Origin: Penium margaritaceum
Taxonomy: Eukaryota; Streptophyta; Zygnematophyceae; Desmidiales; Peniaceae
Assembly (NCBI GenBank): GCA_023375785.1
Contig: SZWC01000092.1
Coordinates: 266,191-316,620, forward strand
DNA: 50,430 nt
Direction: 5' to 3'
The position numbers and the translations under genes were made by a program. The notes under the pieces are model-generated. The model worked only from the letters and a program-made list of their open reading frames with translations, was not told where the DNA came from and made no database searches. Within the stretch, counting starts at the first letter, position 1. Each line of letters starts with the position of its first letter. Of this stretch, positions 1 through 11,858 are shown piece after piece.

Positions 1-547
1 TCCATAATCTCACACAAGGGAGGAAATCAGCCTAGCAATCAGGCTGACCACTCACACACGACCTAGAGACCTAGAGAATGCTCTCATGGCACACTCCTAG
101 TGGTCACATAACCCACAAACCCATGGAGAATCGCCATGTGTCCATGGCTAGCACACAAGGATCTCACCTCACCTAAAAAGTAAGGAGAGGTACCTTTATC
201 CTAGTCAGCACACTCTGACAAGGCAATCCTAAGACCAAGGACCTTTTTGGATATTTCTCCCATCAGGTCTTGACCCTGGACCTCTTGCCTTTTTCTTTTC
301 TCAGGCTAAGGCAAGGAGCCATCACCCATGCCCATCCAGACATCGACGGTCCATGACCCCCGAAACTTTGAAAATTCATATCTCCCAATCCGACCGTTGG
401 ATCGGCCTCAAACTTGGACCGTAGACATTTTGCCACATGACCTTTCCAATGGTGAAGTCGGATTGGCGATCGGAGCAGGCATCTGGTACTTTCCTGGAAC
501 TTGCTCCTGTGGACCTGAAATTGAGCCGGATGGCTCCCTTTCCAACA
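1..547 (-). repeat. Family A LTR, partial (window edge)
   Basis: The sequence matches the family A LTR read on the minus strand: the region around tccataatctcacacaagg, then the conserved segments ending in tttccaaca at 547. The left part is cut off by the window edge. The right boundary is exact, because 548 begins the gag zinc-knuckle region of a family B element. It is either a solo LTR or the 5' LTR of a minus-strand element lying to the left; the window cannot decide between them. A short reading frame from 328 into the next element is a chance fusion of LTR and family B gag. Confidence 0.85.
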
Positions 548-1227
548 CTAAGTGTCCCCGGAAGTGCCATAACTGTGGCAAGCTCGGACATTGGGCACGG
601 GAGTGCAGGGCTCCTAAGAAATAAGGCGGAAATAATGGTGGTAGAAATGAAGGCAAAGAAAAGGGTAAGAAGGAGTTGACGAACATGATGGTTGAGAGCG
701 TGCCGAAAACCAAGGGAGCGGCATTGCTCAAGCGTGGAGCCTACGGGCTCGACTCTGGCATGAACCACCACTCCTCAAGGGAGAAGGATGGGTTCATCTC
801 CATTGGGGACACTGAACGTCGCTTTAGGTGTGCCAATAGCAGCCTTGTCCATGCACAAGGCGGGGTAGATAAGTTGATGAGCATTAATGTGAATGGTGCT
901 GAAAAAGCCTTGAAGCTAGAGAAGTTCGTCTACATGCCGTCGTTTGCGGCAAACTTCTTATCAATGTCCAAAATCACGGACCACGACATGACGGTCGTCT
1001 TTACGGAGGAGGACGCCGTGATTGTCAAGGAGAAGGATATCAAGATCTCCTATCCCAAGGAGAGTCTTGTCGCATCGGTCCCAAGAGTAAATGGACTGTA
1101 CGTGCTACAGACCAAACCCCTTGAGACTACAAATGAGGGATTTGGAGCGGTTGAAGAGTCCATGTCTCCAAAGCCTGATGTTTCACCACAAGCCGTCACC
1201 GTGGCGGCCAACTCAACCGACACAGAT
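548..1227 (+). pseudogene. B1 gag C-terminus (zinc knuckle) and protease
   Basis: The gag part keeps a CCHC knuckle of the form CHNCGKLGHWAREC, which binds RNA during particle assembly. A TAA follows at 622-624. The same frame reopens at 676 and encodes the aspartic protease, with the active-site triplet DSG in GLDSGMNHHSS. The flap and substrate region follow (VYMPSFAANFLSMSKITDH), as in copia proteases. The N-terminal capsid part of gag is missing because a family A LTR abuts at 547. A protease would cut the polyprotein into capsid and enzymes. This copy cannot be expressed as one polyprotein. Confidence 0.8.
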
Positions 1228-2500
1228 GTTGAGCTGTGGCAGAGGCGGTTTGGCCATGTAGCCGACAGTACACTGCAAGCTATGCAGTAATATGAAGTGG
1301 TTCATGTGATGGAGGGATGCAACGCCAAGGATGAGGGAAAGTGCAAAAAACTATGTGAGCCATGCTTCCAAGGCAAGGCAAAGAGAAAGCCTTTTCAGTG
1401 TAATGGGAAACGTGCAGCGGCATTCTTGGACCTGATTCACTCTGATCTGTGCGTACGATTCCGCACCCCATCGAACGGCGGCAACAGGTATTCGTGACCT
1501 TCATCGATGATCACAGTCGCAAGATGTGGATCTACTTCCTCAAGACAAAGGGAGAGGTCAAGGAGAACCTGCAAGAGTTTTTCGCGGTCGTTTAGCGGCA
1601 GACAAGTAAGAAGGTCAAGGCACTGTGCACGGACAACGGTGGTGAATGCGAGGCGTACAAGGGCTGGTTGAATCAACACGGCATCAACCACCAAACCACC
1701 ACTCCTTACATCCCCCAGAGCAATGACGTTGCCGAGTAGATGAACCAGACTATCTTCGGTATGACTTGAAGCATGCTCTTCGACGTTGAACTCCCACCTT
1801 GCTTCTGGGTTGAAGTTGCAAGAACTGCTTCCTACCTTGTGAATCTCATTCCAACAGCAGTTCTTGGAAGGCATGGAAAGAAGCAGCAAGAGAAGCAGCT
1901 CAGGAGGCCACTGAAGGCTTGGTCAGGGAAGAAGCCAGATGCCTCACACTTGAGGGTCTTTGGCTGTACTGCGTGGACAAAGGTTCAAGCAGGAGAAAGA
2001 AGTGGCAATCTGGATACACGCACTCGTAAGTGTGTAATGGTTGGATACAACACTACACTGCTCGTAAGGCGTACAGGCTATGGGACCAAGCGGCTGGAAA
2101 GCTCCTAAGGAGCCGAGATGTCGAGTTTGGAGAAAGGGCACTCGACAAGGGAGAGTTACTGGACCCTGTCCATTCTCCCAAATCAAGAGAGTAGGTTGTG
2201 TTACTTAAGTCAGGTGATCAGGAACCAGAAAATTGGCAGATGCTGTCAAAGAAGAATGGTCTTCCAGGAAGAGTAGCTGTCCAGGGTGACACAACGACGG
2301 ACTCTGACACTGAGTCTGAGTCGTTCGAGGCCTCTAAGTCAAACTCTGAGGCTCGTGACTCTGTCTCAAACAACGGATCACTGAAAGCGCAAGAGCAATA
2401 GAAGCAACTAAGCCTTGAAGTACCATTTGCAAGACTCCAGCGTAGTACGCGCCAGAAGAAATCTCTGCCCAAGTACGATGCTCAGAATGCCGAATGGACA
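1228..2500 (+). pseudogene. B1 integrase (GAG-pre-integrase plus DDE core)
   Basis: The HHCC zinc region begins at ELWQRRFGHVADST (about 1228) and its CEPC cysteines follow near 1357. The first core aspartate sits in LIHSDLC and the second in TDNGGE. The third acidic residue is in the NDVAE stretch, which a TAG follows at once at 1737-1739. Another TAG lies at 1592-1594 and an early stop at 1288-1290. The C-terminal part (about 1773-2100) shows the usual ELPPCFW and KPDASHLRVFGC blocks. Integrase would insert the cDNA. This copy is broken several times. The stop at 1592 is shared with B2. Confidence 0.8.
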
Positions 2501-3651
2501 GGACTCAGCTGGTCATGCTTGGCTCAGGGAGAGCCTTTGACCGTAACGGAGGCTATGAACACGCTAGATGTGGCCAAATGGAAGGAGACAGTGGATAGCG
2601 AATTCACATCTATTGAAGAGAGCGGAACATGGCTTCTGGTGGAAAGGCCTGCAAACACGCACGTCGTGGGGTCAAAGTGGGTACTCTAGAAAAGTTCAAG
2701 AAGGATGGTAGTATCAACAAGTACAAGGTAAGAGTGGTGGCAAAGGGGGTTTCCCAGCGTGCACGCTCAGAGTACAAGGAGACCTTCGCGCATGTTGTCA
2801 CCTTTGCCTCCATCAGATCCATGTTGGACATCGCTGCTGCAAAAGATCTGGAGGTCCACCAGATGGATGTCAAGACTGCTTTCCTCTATGGGAAGCTAGA
2901 GTAAGAAGTGCTGATGGAAGTGCCAGAGGGAGTGAAAGCTCAAGAGGGCAAGATTTGCAAACTGGATAAAGCACTCTACGGGCCGAGACAGGCCCTAAGG
3001 ATTTGGTACAAGGAGATGGACGGCTTCATGGCCGGGGTCACCTTCACCCAGTGCCGGAATGACCCTAGTATCTATGTGCGAGAGGATGAGCAAGGCTTGA
3101 TGCTGGTTGCACTATACGTGGATGACCTGATCATATGCTTGTCATCGGTCGAGCTGTTGAACAAGCTGAAGACATCTGTCTTCAGCTTGTTCATGATGTA
3201 CATGGGTCCGCTCAAGTTCTACCTCGGGATTGTCGTCCACCGCAATCGAGTAGCAGGCACCATCGAGCTGAACCAGACCAAGTACATCATGGAAGTCCTC
3301 GAGCGCTACAACATGGAGGACTGCGAGTCCATCAGTACTCCCATGACAATAGACATCAAGCTCTCCTCCTCCATGAGCCCCTGCACGGAAGAAGAACATT
3401 GTGAGATAGAGAACATTCCCTACCATGCTGTTGTTCGCAGCCTCATGTATGCCATGGTAGGAACATGCCCTGACATTTGCTATGCTGTGGGACAAGTGAG
3501 CAGCTTTGTGGCCAATCCACGGCCACAACACTGGCAAGCAGTCAAGTGCATCAAGCGTTATCTACAGAAGATCCGACACATTGGACTCCAGTTTGGAGGC
3601 CAAGAAGGATCTGACCCATTGCGGCTGGTGTGCTATACAGACGCCGATTGG
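2501..3651 (+). pseudogene. B1 reverse transcriptase
   Basis: Copia-type reverse transcriptase (RVT_2 family). The N-terminal part is frameshifted near 2630. From about 2700 the frame reads KYKVRVVAKG, then MDVKTAFLYGKLE, then a TAA at 2902-2904. The body resumes at 2908. It carries the catalytic YVDD at 3115-3126 (LYVDDLII), preceded by GPRQALRIWYKEMDGF. The following IELNQTKYI and DICYAVGQVSSFVANPRP segments are typical of the palm and connection regions. It stops at TDADW, where a solo LTR was inserted. It is non-functional because of the stops. Confidence 0.85.
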
Positions 3652-4332
3652 TGTTCGATCTAGAGAAGAGAGAGAGAGCCTTAGAGCAGCGAGCATGTGG
3701 GAATAGAACGGCATCACTTGTGCTGAAGAATCGTTGTTGAATCACTTAGAATGATGGAGTACATGTAGAGCTAGAGCTTTGGCAAATCAGCCCTCTGACA
3801 AGCCACACCACTTAGCCATGGAGGCTAAGGCTCAGAGTATAGAGTCCATAATCTCAAAGAAGAGAGGAAATCAGCCTAGCAATCAGGCTGACTACTCACA
3901 CACGACCTAGAGAGCTAGAATATACTCTCATGGTACACTCCTAGTGGTCACATAACCCACAATCCCATGGAGAATTTCCATGTGTCCATGGCTAGCACAC
4001 AAGGATGTCACCACACCTAAAAAGTAAGGAGAGGTACCTTTTTCCTAGTCAATACACTCGGACAAGGCAACCCTAGAATCTAGGACATTTATAGATATTT
4101 TTCCCATCAGGTCTTGACCCTCGACCACTTGCGTTTTTCTCAGGCTAAGGCATGGAGCCATCGCCCATGGTCACCCGGATATCGGCGGTCGATGTTCCCA
4201 GAAACTTCGAAAATTCATATCTCCCAATCCGACCGCTAGATTGGCCTCAAACTTAGACCGTATATATTTGATCGTCTCTAGGAACTTGCTCCTGTAGACT
4301 TGTAACTGAGTTGGATGGCTCCTTTTCCAGCA
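3652..4332 (-). mobile_element. Solo family A LTR in B1
   Basis: A complete family A LTR of 681 bp on the minus strand, beginning tgttcgatct and ending ttttccagca. It sits in the B1 RNase H region directly after TDADW. The flanks are attgg (3647-3651) and actgg (4333-4337), a 5-bp target duplication with one mismatch. Coding sequence resumes immediately after the right flank. There is no internal sequence, so the element was reduced by LTR-LTR recombination. Confidence 0.88.
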
Positions 4333-4838
4333 ACTGGGGAGGAAGAGTCAATGACAGAAAGTCCAACTCGGGCTTTGTGCCTCTTGAATGGTGGTCTTGT
4401 CTCTTGGAAAAGTAGAAAGCAAGAATGTGTCTCCCTCTTTACCGCTAAGGTAGAGTACATCGCTCTGTCAAAAGCATGCAAGCAGACACAATGGCTACGC
4501 AATATGCTTCCTGAGATGAAAGTGCCAAAAACAGAGGTAACAGAGGTCCGCATCGACAACAAGAGCGCCATGAAAATGGCACAGGATGATGTCATCTCTC
4601 GGCAGACCAAGTACATCGACATCAGGTACCATTATTCACGTGACCTGGTTGCAAAGGAGATCGTGGACGTGGAATACATGGAGATCACAAAGATGCTCGG
4701 AGATTGCATGACAAAGGCGCTGGACATCGAATTGGACTCAGAAGGTACTTGAGGCATCGGTATGCTCAACGCAGCGGACGAGGACTGAGGCCAAGACTGC
4801 TAGAGAGAAGAGAGATCGCACAGTTAATGGACAAAGGT
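4333..4838 (+). pseudogene. B1 RNase H and 3' tail
   Basis: Continues the B1 polyprotein after the solo LTR. It reads KSRKQECVSLFTAKVEYIAL, then a histidine-rich end with RQTKYIDIRYHYSRD, and ends near KMLGDCMTKALD. This is the copia RNase H-like domain that degrades the RNA strand of the RNA/DNA hybrid. An ORF runs 4315-4752 and so starts inside the LTR. The noncoding tail to 4838 matches the tail of B2. The 3' LTR expected next is absent, because a family A LTR begins at 4839. Confidence 0.8.
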
Positions 4839-5587
4839 ATTGGATCTGGAGGAGAAAGGGAGCCTTGGAGCAGAGAGCATGTGTGATTGGAAGGGCATCA
4901 CTTGTGCTGAAGAATGGTTGTTGAATCACTAAAAAAATGGAGTACATATAGAGCTAGAGCTTGGGCAAGTTAGCCCTCTCACAAGTCCCACCACTTAGCC
5001 ATGGAGGCTAAGGCTCACACACTAGAGTCCATAATCTGACACAAGGGAGGAAATCAGCCTAGTAATCAGGCTGACCACTCACACACGACCTAGAGAGCTA
5101 GAAAATCTTCTCATGGCACACTCCTAGTTGTCACATAACCCACAATCCCATGGAGAATCGTCATGTATCCATAGCTAGTACACAAGGATCTCACCTCACC
5201 TAAAAAGTAAGGAGAGGTACCTTTTTCCTAGTCAGTCCTAAACCCTAAGCACACTCTGACAAGGCAACCCAAGAATGTAGGACCTCTTGGATATTTCTCC
5301 CATCAGATCTTGACCCTGGACCTCTTGCCTTTTTCTTTTCTCAGGCTAAGGCATGGAGCCATCGCCCATGGTCATCTGGATATCGGCGGTCGATGACCCT
5401 GAAAACTTTGAAAATTCATATATCACGATTCGACTATTGGATTGACCTCAAACTTGGACCGTAAACATTTTGCCACCTGATCTTTCCAATGGTGAAGTCG
5501 GATTGAAGATCAGAGCAGGCATCTGGTACTTTCCTGGAACTTGCTCCTATGGACCTGAAACTGAGCCGAATGGCTCCTCTCCCAACA
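4839..5587 (-). repeat. A1 3' LTR (family A)
   Basis: 749 bp, minus orientation, starting tattggatctgg (first bases mutated from tgttgg) and ending tctcccaaca. It is followed by the reverse complement of a polypurine tract (GTGGGAGAT when read on the minus strand), which primes plus-strand synthesis next to a 3' LTR. This orders the element as 3' LTR on the left. Confidence 0.88.
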
Positions 5588-7230
5588 ATCTCCCACTTTG
5601 CTGCAGTCAGAGTGGACTGAGTCTACATGCCTTCATGCACAAGTACTGCTTCTCACGGGTCACTGGCTTGGTGCAGAAATCGGCGACCTGCTTGCTGGTT
5701 GGAGTGAACTCTAACTTGATAGCACCCTCTTGCACCATATGCCTGATGAAGTGATATGCGATGTCAATATGCTTAGTGGGTGCATGGTGCTCAGGATTCT
5801 CAGCAAGTGCGATTGCGCTTTGGTTGTCAATGCGTACAGGAACTGGAACTGCTGCACTCCCACTTATCTCTGCCATGAGTCGCTGAAGCCAAACTGCTTC
5901 CTTGGCTCCAAAGCTGAAAGAGACGTACTCAGCTTCCTTGCTTGAGGTGGCCACGACCACCTGCCGCTTGTTGCACGAGCTGATGGACGCACCATTCATG
6001 AGGAACACAAGTCCAGAGATGGATTTACGGTCCTCAGGGTTTGAAACCCAATCCGCATCTGTATAGCCGATGATTCTGTGTCGTTGCCGTTGTATGTCAT
6101 GCCGATGTTGATGGTTCCAACAAGGTAGCGGAAGATCCAATTCACTACCTTCTGGTGCTCAGGTTCGGGGTTTGCCATGTGCTGGTTCACAACGCTTACA
6201 CCCTGTGCGAGGTCCGGCCTGGTTGCCACCATCAGGTATATGAGGCTGCCGACGGCGCTTTGGTACTTCTGCCGCTCAGCTGCATTTATTTCTCCATTGA
6301 AGCTCACGAGGTAGTGCCGCGTCTCCAGCGGCGTGCCGGTGGGTTTGGCCTCTGTCATGCCGATCGGCTACAAGACGTCCTTGATGTAGCGACTCTGCTA
6401 TAGCGAGAGAGAGCGTGATTTGTGGTCACGTGTGATATAGATGCAGAGGAAGTATGACGCCTCCCCGAGATCAGACATTTGGAAGCGCTCCTGCATGGCA
6501 TCCTTGAACTCTTGCAGTGTAGACATGCTGTTGGAAAGGAGGAGCATGTCATCTACATAGACAATCATGATGAGGATCTCATGCTCATGCTACCAGCGAT
6601 ACATGCTGTAGTCACACTCGCTGCGCTCAAACCCCATGCAATGCAACGCCGCATCCAACTTCTGGTTCCAAGCACGCGACGCTTGCTTGAGGTCGTACAG
6701 CAACTTTTGTAGCTTGCAAACCAGATGCTCCTGGCCATCCATGATGAACCCCTCCGGCTGCTCCATGTAGATCTCCTCCTCCAAGTCACCGTTCAAGAAT
6801 GCCGTCTTGACATCCATATGGTGAACCTTAAAGTCCTCAGCTGGTACATAAGAGAGGAGCGTGCGCACAGAGGCAAACTTTGCTACAGGGGTAACAGTTT
6901 CTATGTAGTCGATGCCCTCCTGCTCCGAGTAGCCCTTGGCGACCAACCTCGCCTTGTACTTTTCCAGGTTACCACTTGCTCCCCGCTTCTTCTTGAACAC
7001 CCATTTGCACTTGATCACCTTCCGTCTAGGTGGACGCTCAGTCAGCTCCCACATGCCGTTGTCAAGCTGCGACTGTATCTCCTGCTACACGGCTTGCGTC
7101 CAATCTGCTGCATCCAGTGCAGCCATGGCCTCCTTGTATGACGTTGGCTCATCTCAATCTGCTACAAGTGCGACATTCATCTGTTCTGGTTTGTGCAGTA
7201 TCCAGAAATGGCCGCGCTGACCAGGCTTGT
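5588..7230 (-). pseudogene. A1 reverse transcriptase and RNase H
   Basis: Read on the minus strand from 7230 downwards. The reverse transcriptase contains [48 protein letters not shown] and VYVDDMLLLSNS, followed by the palm end TRPDLAQGVS. RNase H contains GYTDADWVSNPEDRKSISG, KEAEYVSFSFGAKEAVWLQ, DNQSAIALAENPEHH and KHIDIAYHFIRH. Frameshifts and stops break it into three main segments: 6590-7054, 5996-6358 and 5607-6140. One stop lies in the tryptophan-histidine stretch just before the YVDD block. It is inactive. Confidence 0.85.
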
Positions 7231-8321
7231 AATGTACCCTAAGAGGGTACCTGCGACGTGGTGCTGGAGCGTTAGCATGCGGCTAGCGCAGTGCTGCTGG
7301 CACAACTGCTGCTGCTAGTGGTGCTACATCTCCCTCCTCTACTTCTGCCGATCAGGCTACTGTATCTGCTACATCACACATGGGAGAGTAGAGTGATTCT
7401 CCCACTGTCACAATAGAGGAAGGATTGGGAGAGACTAGATCAGGAAGGATTTTTGCTCCCACTGTCTCGTCAGCTGCTGGTTCTACTGCCTCTTCACAGA
7501 CAATGTTGGTGTCGATGACGTTGCTCTCGTTGAAGACGACATCCCTGTAGATGATGACGTGGCCTGTATCCCTCTCGTAGAGGCGATAGGCCTTGCTTGC
7601 CACGTCATAGCCAATCATCAGCATCTGTGCACTCTTTGCGTCCCATTTCTGCCGCTTCTCCTTTGGCACGTGCATGTGCGCCAGGCTGCCAAATGCTCTG
7701 AGATGACCCACGCTCGGTTTCTTGCCGAACAACACCTCGTACGGCGTCATTTTCTCCAGCGCCTTAGTTGGACTACGGTTCTTGATGTAGACCGCAGTGC
7801 TCACGGCTTCAGCCCAGAAGTCGTAGGTCAGCCGAGCCGCGTGCAGCATGGAGCGCGCCGACTCCACAATGGTACGGTTGGCGCGTTCTGCTACACCGTT
7901 CTGCAATGACGAGTACGGCGCGGTACGCTGCGCCTTGATGCCAGCTGCTGCAAGGTACTCCTGAAAGTCTTTGCTTAGATACTCCCCACGACGATCGCTG
8001 TGCAACGCCTTGATCTTCTTGCCAGTCTGGTTCTCCACCATGGCCTTCAACTCCTTGAACCTGTCAAAGCATTTGTCCTTGGAAAGACGGAAGTACACAA
8101 CAGTTTAACGGCTGAAATCATCAATGAAGGTCAGGAAATACCTAGAGCCTCCAAAGCTCTGGGTCTACATCGGTCTGTACAAGTCCATGTGGACCAGCTC
8201 CAACACCTCCTTCGCACGCTCCCTTGCTCTAGAGAATGCCTCCCGGTGCTGCTTCCCCTCCAAACAGTCGATGCAAAACTGCTGCCCAAAGTTAAAGATG
8301 GTAGGCAGGTCGCGTACCATC
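7231..8321 (-). pseudogene. A1 integrase (core and C-terminal part)
   Basis: The longest stretch is 7352-8098 (248 codons). It has the second core aspartate in LHSDRRGEYLS, the SLQNGVAERANRTIVE block with the third acidic residue, and the copia hallmark DVASKAYRLYERDTGHVI. The N-terminal part (8131-8321) is frameshifted. An expected W-H-x-R-x-G-H zinc region lies beyond the break at 8321. The serine-rich linker between integrase and RT runs from about 7350 down to 7231. Confidence 0.85.
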
Positions 8322-8679
8322 TGTCACGCACAATCCAAGGAGCCATTGCGCGCCTAGGCTAGAGGCTGGCACAAGGACTATAAGAACCTGTTAGTTGCCT
8401 GTCATTGAGTAAAGTTCTTACCTTTGAGACTCCTAAAAGACTTGTCCACCACAGGCAGACACTAAAGAAGCATTGGTTCGTCTAAGCCCCATGAATTCGC
8501 TCCTTGCGCAAAAGTGACTAGGAACTCAGGACACAGTGTAAGTGATTCCTGTGAAGTGCTCGGTGTGGAACCTTGGCTCTGAAGGTGATATCATCTCTTG
8601 GTTGCAATACCAAGAGCGATCGGCGGGAACCATTGTGTGGGAACCCGTTTTCTAGACCGTCGCCTCAGGCAGGTTGACA
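8322..8679 (+). repeat. B-like LTR type C, plus orientation
   Basis: 358 bp from tgtcacgc to ggttgaca. It resembles the downstream half of the family B LTR: a ccaaggagcc block, actataagaacctg in place of the TATA box, then the region with ggttgcaataccaagagcg. A second copy in the opposite orientation lies at 10710-11038. The left flank (A1 integrase) and right flank (B3 RT) are different elements and show no target duplication. So this LTR marks a rearrangement point rather than a simple insertion. Confidence 0.72.
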
Positions 8680-10298
8680 TTACAATCCTCCATGTTAACA
8701 CATTTTAGCACCTCCATGATGTACTTGGTCTGGTTCAGCTTGATGGAGCCTGCTGCTTGATTGCGGTGGATGGCTATCTAGAGTTGAACTCAAACGGACC
8801 CATATCCTTCATCTTTAACCTGTTGTTGAGATCTGTCTCCAGCTTGTTCAACAGCATGACCGACGACGAGCACATGATCAGGTCATCCACGTAAAGTACA
8901 ACCACCATCAAGCCTTGCTCAATCTCCCGCACATAGATACTAGGGTAATTCAGGCAGTGCGTGAAGGTGAGCCCGGCCATGAAGCCATCCATCTCCTTGT
9001 TCCACATCCTTGGGGCATGTTTCAGCTTGTAGAGTGTTTTGAATAGTTTGCAAACCTTGTCCTCTGGAACTTTCATTCCCTCATGCACTTCCATCAGCTC
9101 TTCTTTCTCTAGCTTCCCATAGCAAAAAACAGTCTTGACATCCATCCCGTAGACCTCCACATCGTTTGCACAAGCGAAGCCCAACATGGATGGATGGAGG
9201 CAAAGGTGATAACAGGAGTGAAGATCTCCTTGTACTCTGAGCCTACACAGTGGACAAACCTATTTGCCACAACTCTTGCCTCGTACTTGCCGATAATACC
9301 ATTCTACTTGAACTTTTATCAGAGTACCGACTTTGACCCCACCACGTGTGCATTTGGAGGCCTCTCCATTTGAGCCCATGTTCTGTTCTCTTTAATGGAT
9401 GTGAATTGTCTATCCACTACCTCCTTCGACTTGGTTGCATCTGGCTTTTTCATAGCATCCGTTAGAGTCACAGGCTCTCCCTGAGCCAAGCATGACGAGG
9501 TGAGTCCGGTCCATTCTGCACTCTCAGCATTGTACTTAGACGGAGGTTTCTTCCGACCAGTACTACGCCAAAGTGTAGCTGGTTGTACTTCAAGGCTTAG
9601 TTACTTTTGTTCCTCATTTGCTGCGATTGATCCGTTGTTTGAAGAAGAGCTACCGGCCTCAGAGTTTGACTCAGAGGCCTCGGACGACTCAGACATAGTG
9701 TCAGAGTCTGTCCTTGTGTCGGCCTGCACAACCACCATATTTGTTGCACCATCCTTCACTTGCACCATTTGCGAGTTCTTCGGTGCCTGATCACCTCACT
9801 CGAGCAACACAACCTTGTCTCAATTAAGGAGCATGGACAGGGTCCATCGACTCTCCCTTGCCAAATGTCCTTTCTTCAAAATCGACATCTTGACTCCTGA
9901 TGAGCTTTCCAGGCGCTTGGTCCCACAGCCTCTATGCCTTATGTATAGTGTCGTATCGAATTTTTACACACTTGCGAGCTCGTGCATCTAGCTTGCCACT
10001 TTCTTCTCTTCCTTGGACCTCTGCCCATGCAATACAAACAAAGACTCTCAAGCATGAGGAATCTGGCTTCTTCCCTGACCAAGCCTCCTGTGGCATCATG
10101 AGCTGCTTCTCTTGCTGCTACTTACCAAGTCTTACCAGCGCGGCTGTTGGAGTGAGATGCACAAGGTAGTAAGAAGTTCTTGTAAGTTGAGCCCAGAAAC
10201 GAGGTGGGAGTTTGGTGTCGAAGAGCATGCTTTGTGTCATGCTAAAGACAGTCTGCTTCAGCCAAACAGCAACGCAGTTATTTGGAGGGTATAAGGCA
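8680..10298 (-). pseudogene. B3: minus-strand family B pol fragment
   Basis: Read on the minus strand from about 10298. It starts with the C-terminal integrase region, then an acidic serine/aspartate-rich linker (9500-9790). The reverse transcriptase follows, with GMDVKTVFCYGKLEKEE, an RMWNKEMDGFMAGLTF block and VLYVDDLIMC near 8890. It ends just after the LNQTKYIMEVL motif, where the C LTR begins at 8679. RNase H is missing on one side. Protease, gag and the integrase N-terminus are missing on the other. Stops and frameshifts are frequent. Confidence 0.78.
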
Positions 10299-10709
10299 TG
10301 GTAATCTGCTCCAGAGCGAGTGTCACGGATGTCGTCATATTACTTCTCTGCTTCTCTACTTCTCTGATTCGTTGAGGCTGATATAGGCTGATGTAGGCTG
10401 TTGTCTGCTACCGTTTTAAAAGGTTAAGATCCGTCGCTTATCCATTAGCCGTTGATCACCTGGGAACAGAGAAGAAAAGACACGAGCAAATACAGGATTG
10501 TACCTTTAAGGGCACAACTTATCCTGGTTAGGATCGAAGGATCATACGTGCAAGGATAAAGTTTTTCAGTGGCCCTTGTTTGCTAAGTGCTAGCACCTGC
10601 CGTTCGAGCTGATGGAGCAGATGGAGCTAACGCATGCTACAAGACTGAGAGGGTGAGAGAGAGCGAAGAAGTGTGCCTTGCAACTAATGAGGGTGGGCCT
10701 ATGATTGTT
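10299..10709 (-). mobile_element. B3 leader region
   Basis: About 410 bp without a credible coding frame. Its left part matches the reverse complement of the family B leader of B2 and B4, including the cgttgaggctgatataggc stretch. The direct join of leader to integrase C-terminus at about 10298 shows an internal deletion of gag, protease and most of the integrase. The right end meets the C LTR at 10710. Confidence 0.6.
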
Positions 10710-11038
10710 TGTCAACCTGCGGTGAGGCGATAATCTAGAAAACTGGTTTTGACACAATGGTTCCCGCCGACCGCTCTTGGTATTGCAACCAAGAGATGAT
10801 ATCACCCTTAGGGCCAAGGTTCCACACTGAGCAGTTCATAAGAATCACTTCCTTGCACTCTATCCTTAGTACGTGGTCGCTTTCACACAAGGAGCTAACT
10901 CCTCGGGCTTAGACCAACCAATGTTTCGTTAGTGTTTGCCTCTGGTAGACTCATGTATTAAGAGTTGTAAATGTAAGAACTGTACTCAATGAGTTAGCTC
11001 CTAGCCTAGGTGCATAGTTGCTCTTTGGATGAGCCACA
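10710..11038 (-). repeat. B-like LTR type C, minus orientation (B3 5' LTR)
   Basis: 329 bp, minus orientation, starting tgtcaacctgcggtgagg and ending gatgagccaca. It carries the same landmarks as the copy at 8322-8679, such as the gcctaggctag block and the ggttgcaataccaagagc block when reverse complemented. It is placed where the 5' LTR of the minus-strand B3 fragment should be. The other side (11039) is the RNase H/RT region of A3. Confidence 0.72.
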
Positions 11039-11858
11039 TTCGGGGTAATCGAGATTGCATCATCCCCCTTGTTGTCGTTAACGTAGTAGGTGATGCCGCT
11101 GTTGATTGTTCATGCAACGTAGCGGAAGATCCGCTTCTGTGTCTTTTGGTGCTCAGACCCAGGGCTGACTATGTGCTGGTTCATAGCGCTTGCAGCCTGT
11201 GCGAGGTCGAGCGTGATACTTCTGAGACTAATGAGACTGCAGACGATGCTTTGGTCCTTCTGCCACTTTGTACATCGCTTCTCCATTGAAGGTAACGAGG
11301 TACTTCTGTATCTCTTGTAGCGTGTCGATGGATTTTGCCTGTGCCATGCCAAACGGCAACAAGACATCCTTGATATAACACAATGCTACAACAAAAGAGA
11401 GCATGATTTACGCTCACGAGTGGATACCAAAGAAGCATGACTCCTCCCCGAGATCAAACATATGGAAGCGCTCCTACATGATCTCGTTGAACTCCTCTAG
11501 TTCACACATACTATCGGAAAAGAGCATGCATCCTCATAGACAATGATCATGAGGATCTCATGACCATGCTGCTAGTAATAGACACTATAGTCACACTCGC
11601 TACGCTCAAACCTCATGCATTGCAGCGCCGTATCTAGTATCTAGTTCCAAGCACGCGATGCTTGCTTGAGGCCATGTAGTGATTTTTGCAGCTAACAAAC
11701 CAGGTACTCTTGGCCAGCCATGACAAACCGCTCTGGCTGTTCCATGTAGATTTTTCCCCCAAGTCACCGTTCAAGAATGTCGTTTTGACATCCATGTGGT
11801 AAATGTCAACGTCCTCAGCTGCTGCATAAGAGAACTGTGTACGCACAAAGGCAAACTT
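11039..11858 (-). pseudogene. A3 left part: RT C-terminal half and start of RNase H
   Basis: Minus-strand family A reverse transcriptase, strongly decayed. Readable blocks are AAEDVDIYHMDVKTTFLNGDLG (11634-11969 frame), LDLAQAASAMNQHI and SEHQKTQKRIFRYVA. The RNase H part is cut by the C LTR at 11038. It ends at 11858 with aactt, the target site of A2. The rest of the gene reappears at 17780 and again at 42866. Confidence 0.78.

Larger units (their letters stand above)
548..4838 (+). mobile_element. B1: decayed Ty1/copia family B element
   Basis: Remnant of a family B copia retrotransposon with its domains in copia order: gag zinc knuckle, protease, integrase, reverse transcriptase, RNase H. 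Both ends are lost to family A sequences, at 547/548 and at 4838/4839. A solo family A LTR splits it at 3652-4332, inside the start of RNase H. Several in-frame stops and frameshifts make it inactive. It matches B2 and B4 in this window, and the 3' tail after RNase H still resembles the corresponding B2 tail. Confidence 0.85.
4839..8321 (-). mobile_element. A1: 3' portion of a minus-strand family A element
   Basis: It reads on the minus strand as integrase, reverse transcriptase, RNase H, purine tract and 3' LTR. The 3' LTR lies at 4839-5587. The complement of the purine tract follows (atctcccactttgc at 5588). The element is cut at 8321 inside the N-terminal integrase region, where a B-like LTR (C) begins. 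Protease, gag, leader and 5' LTR are missing. Confidence 0.87.
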
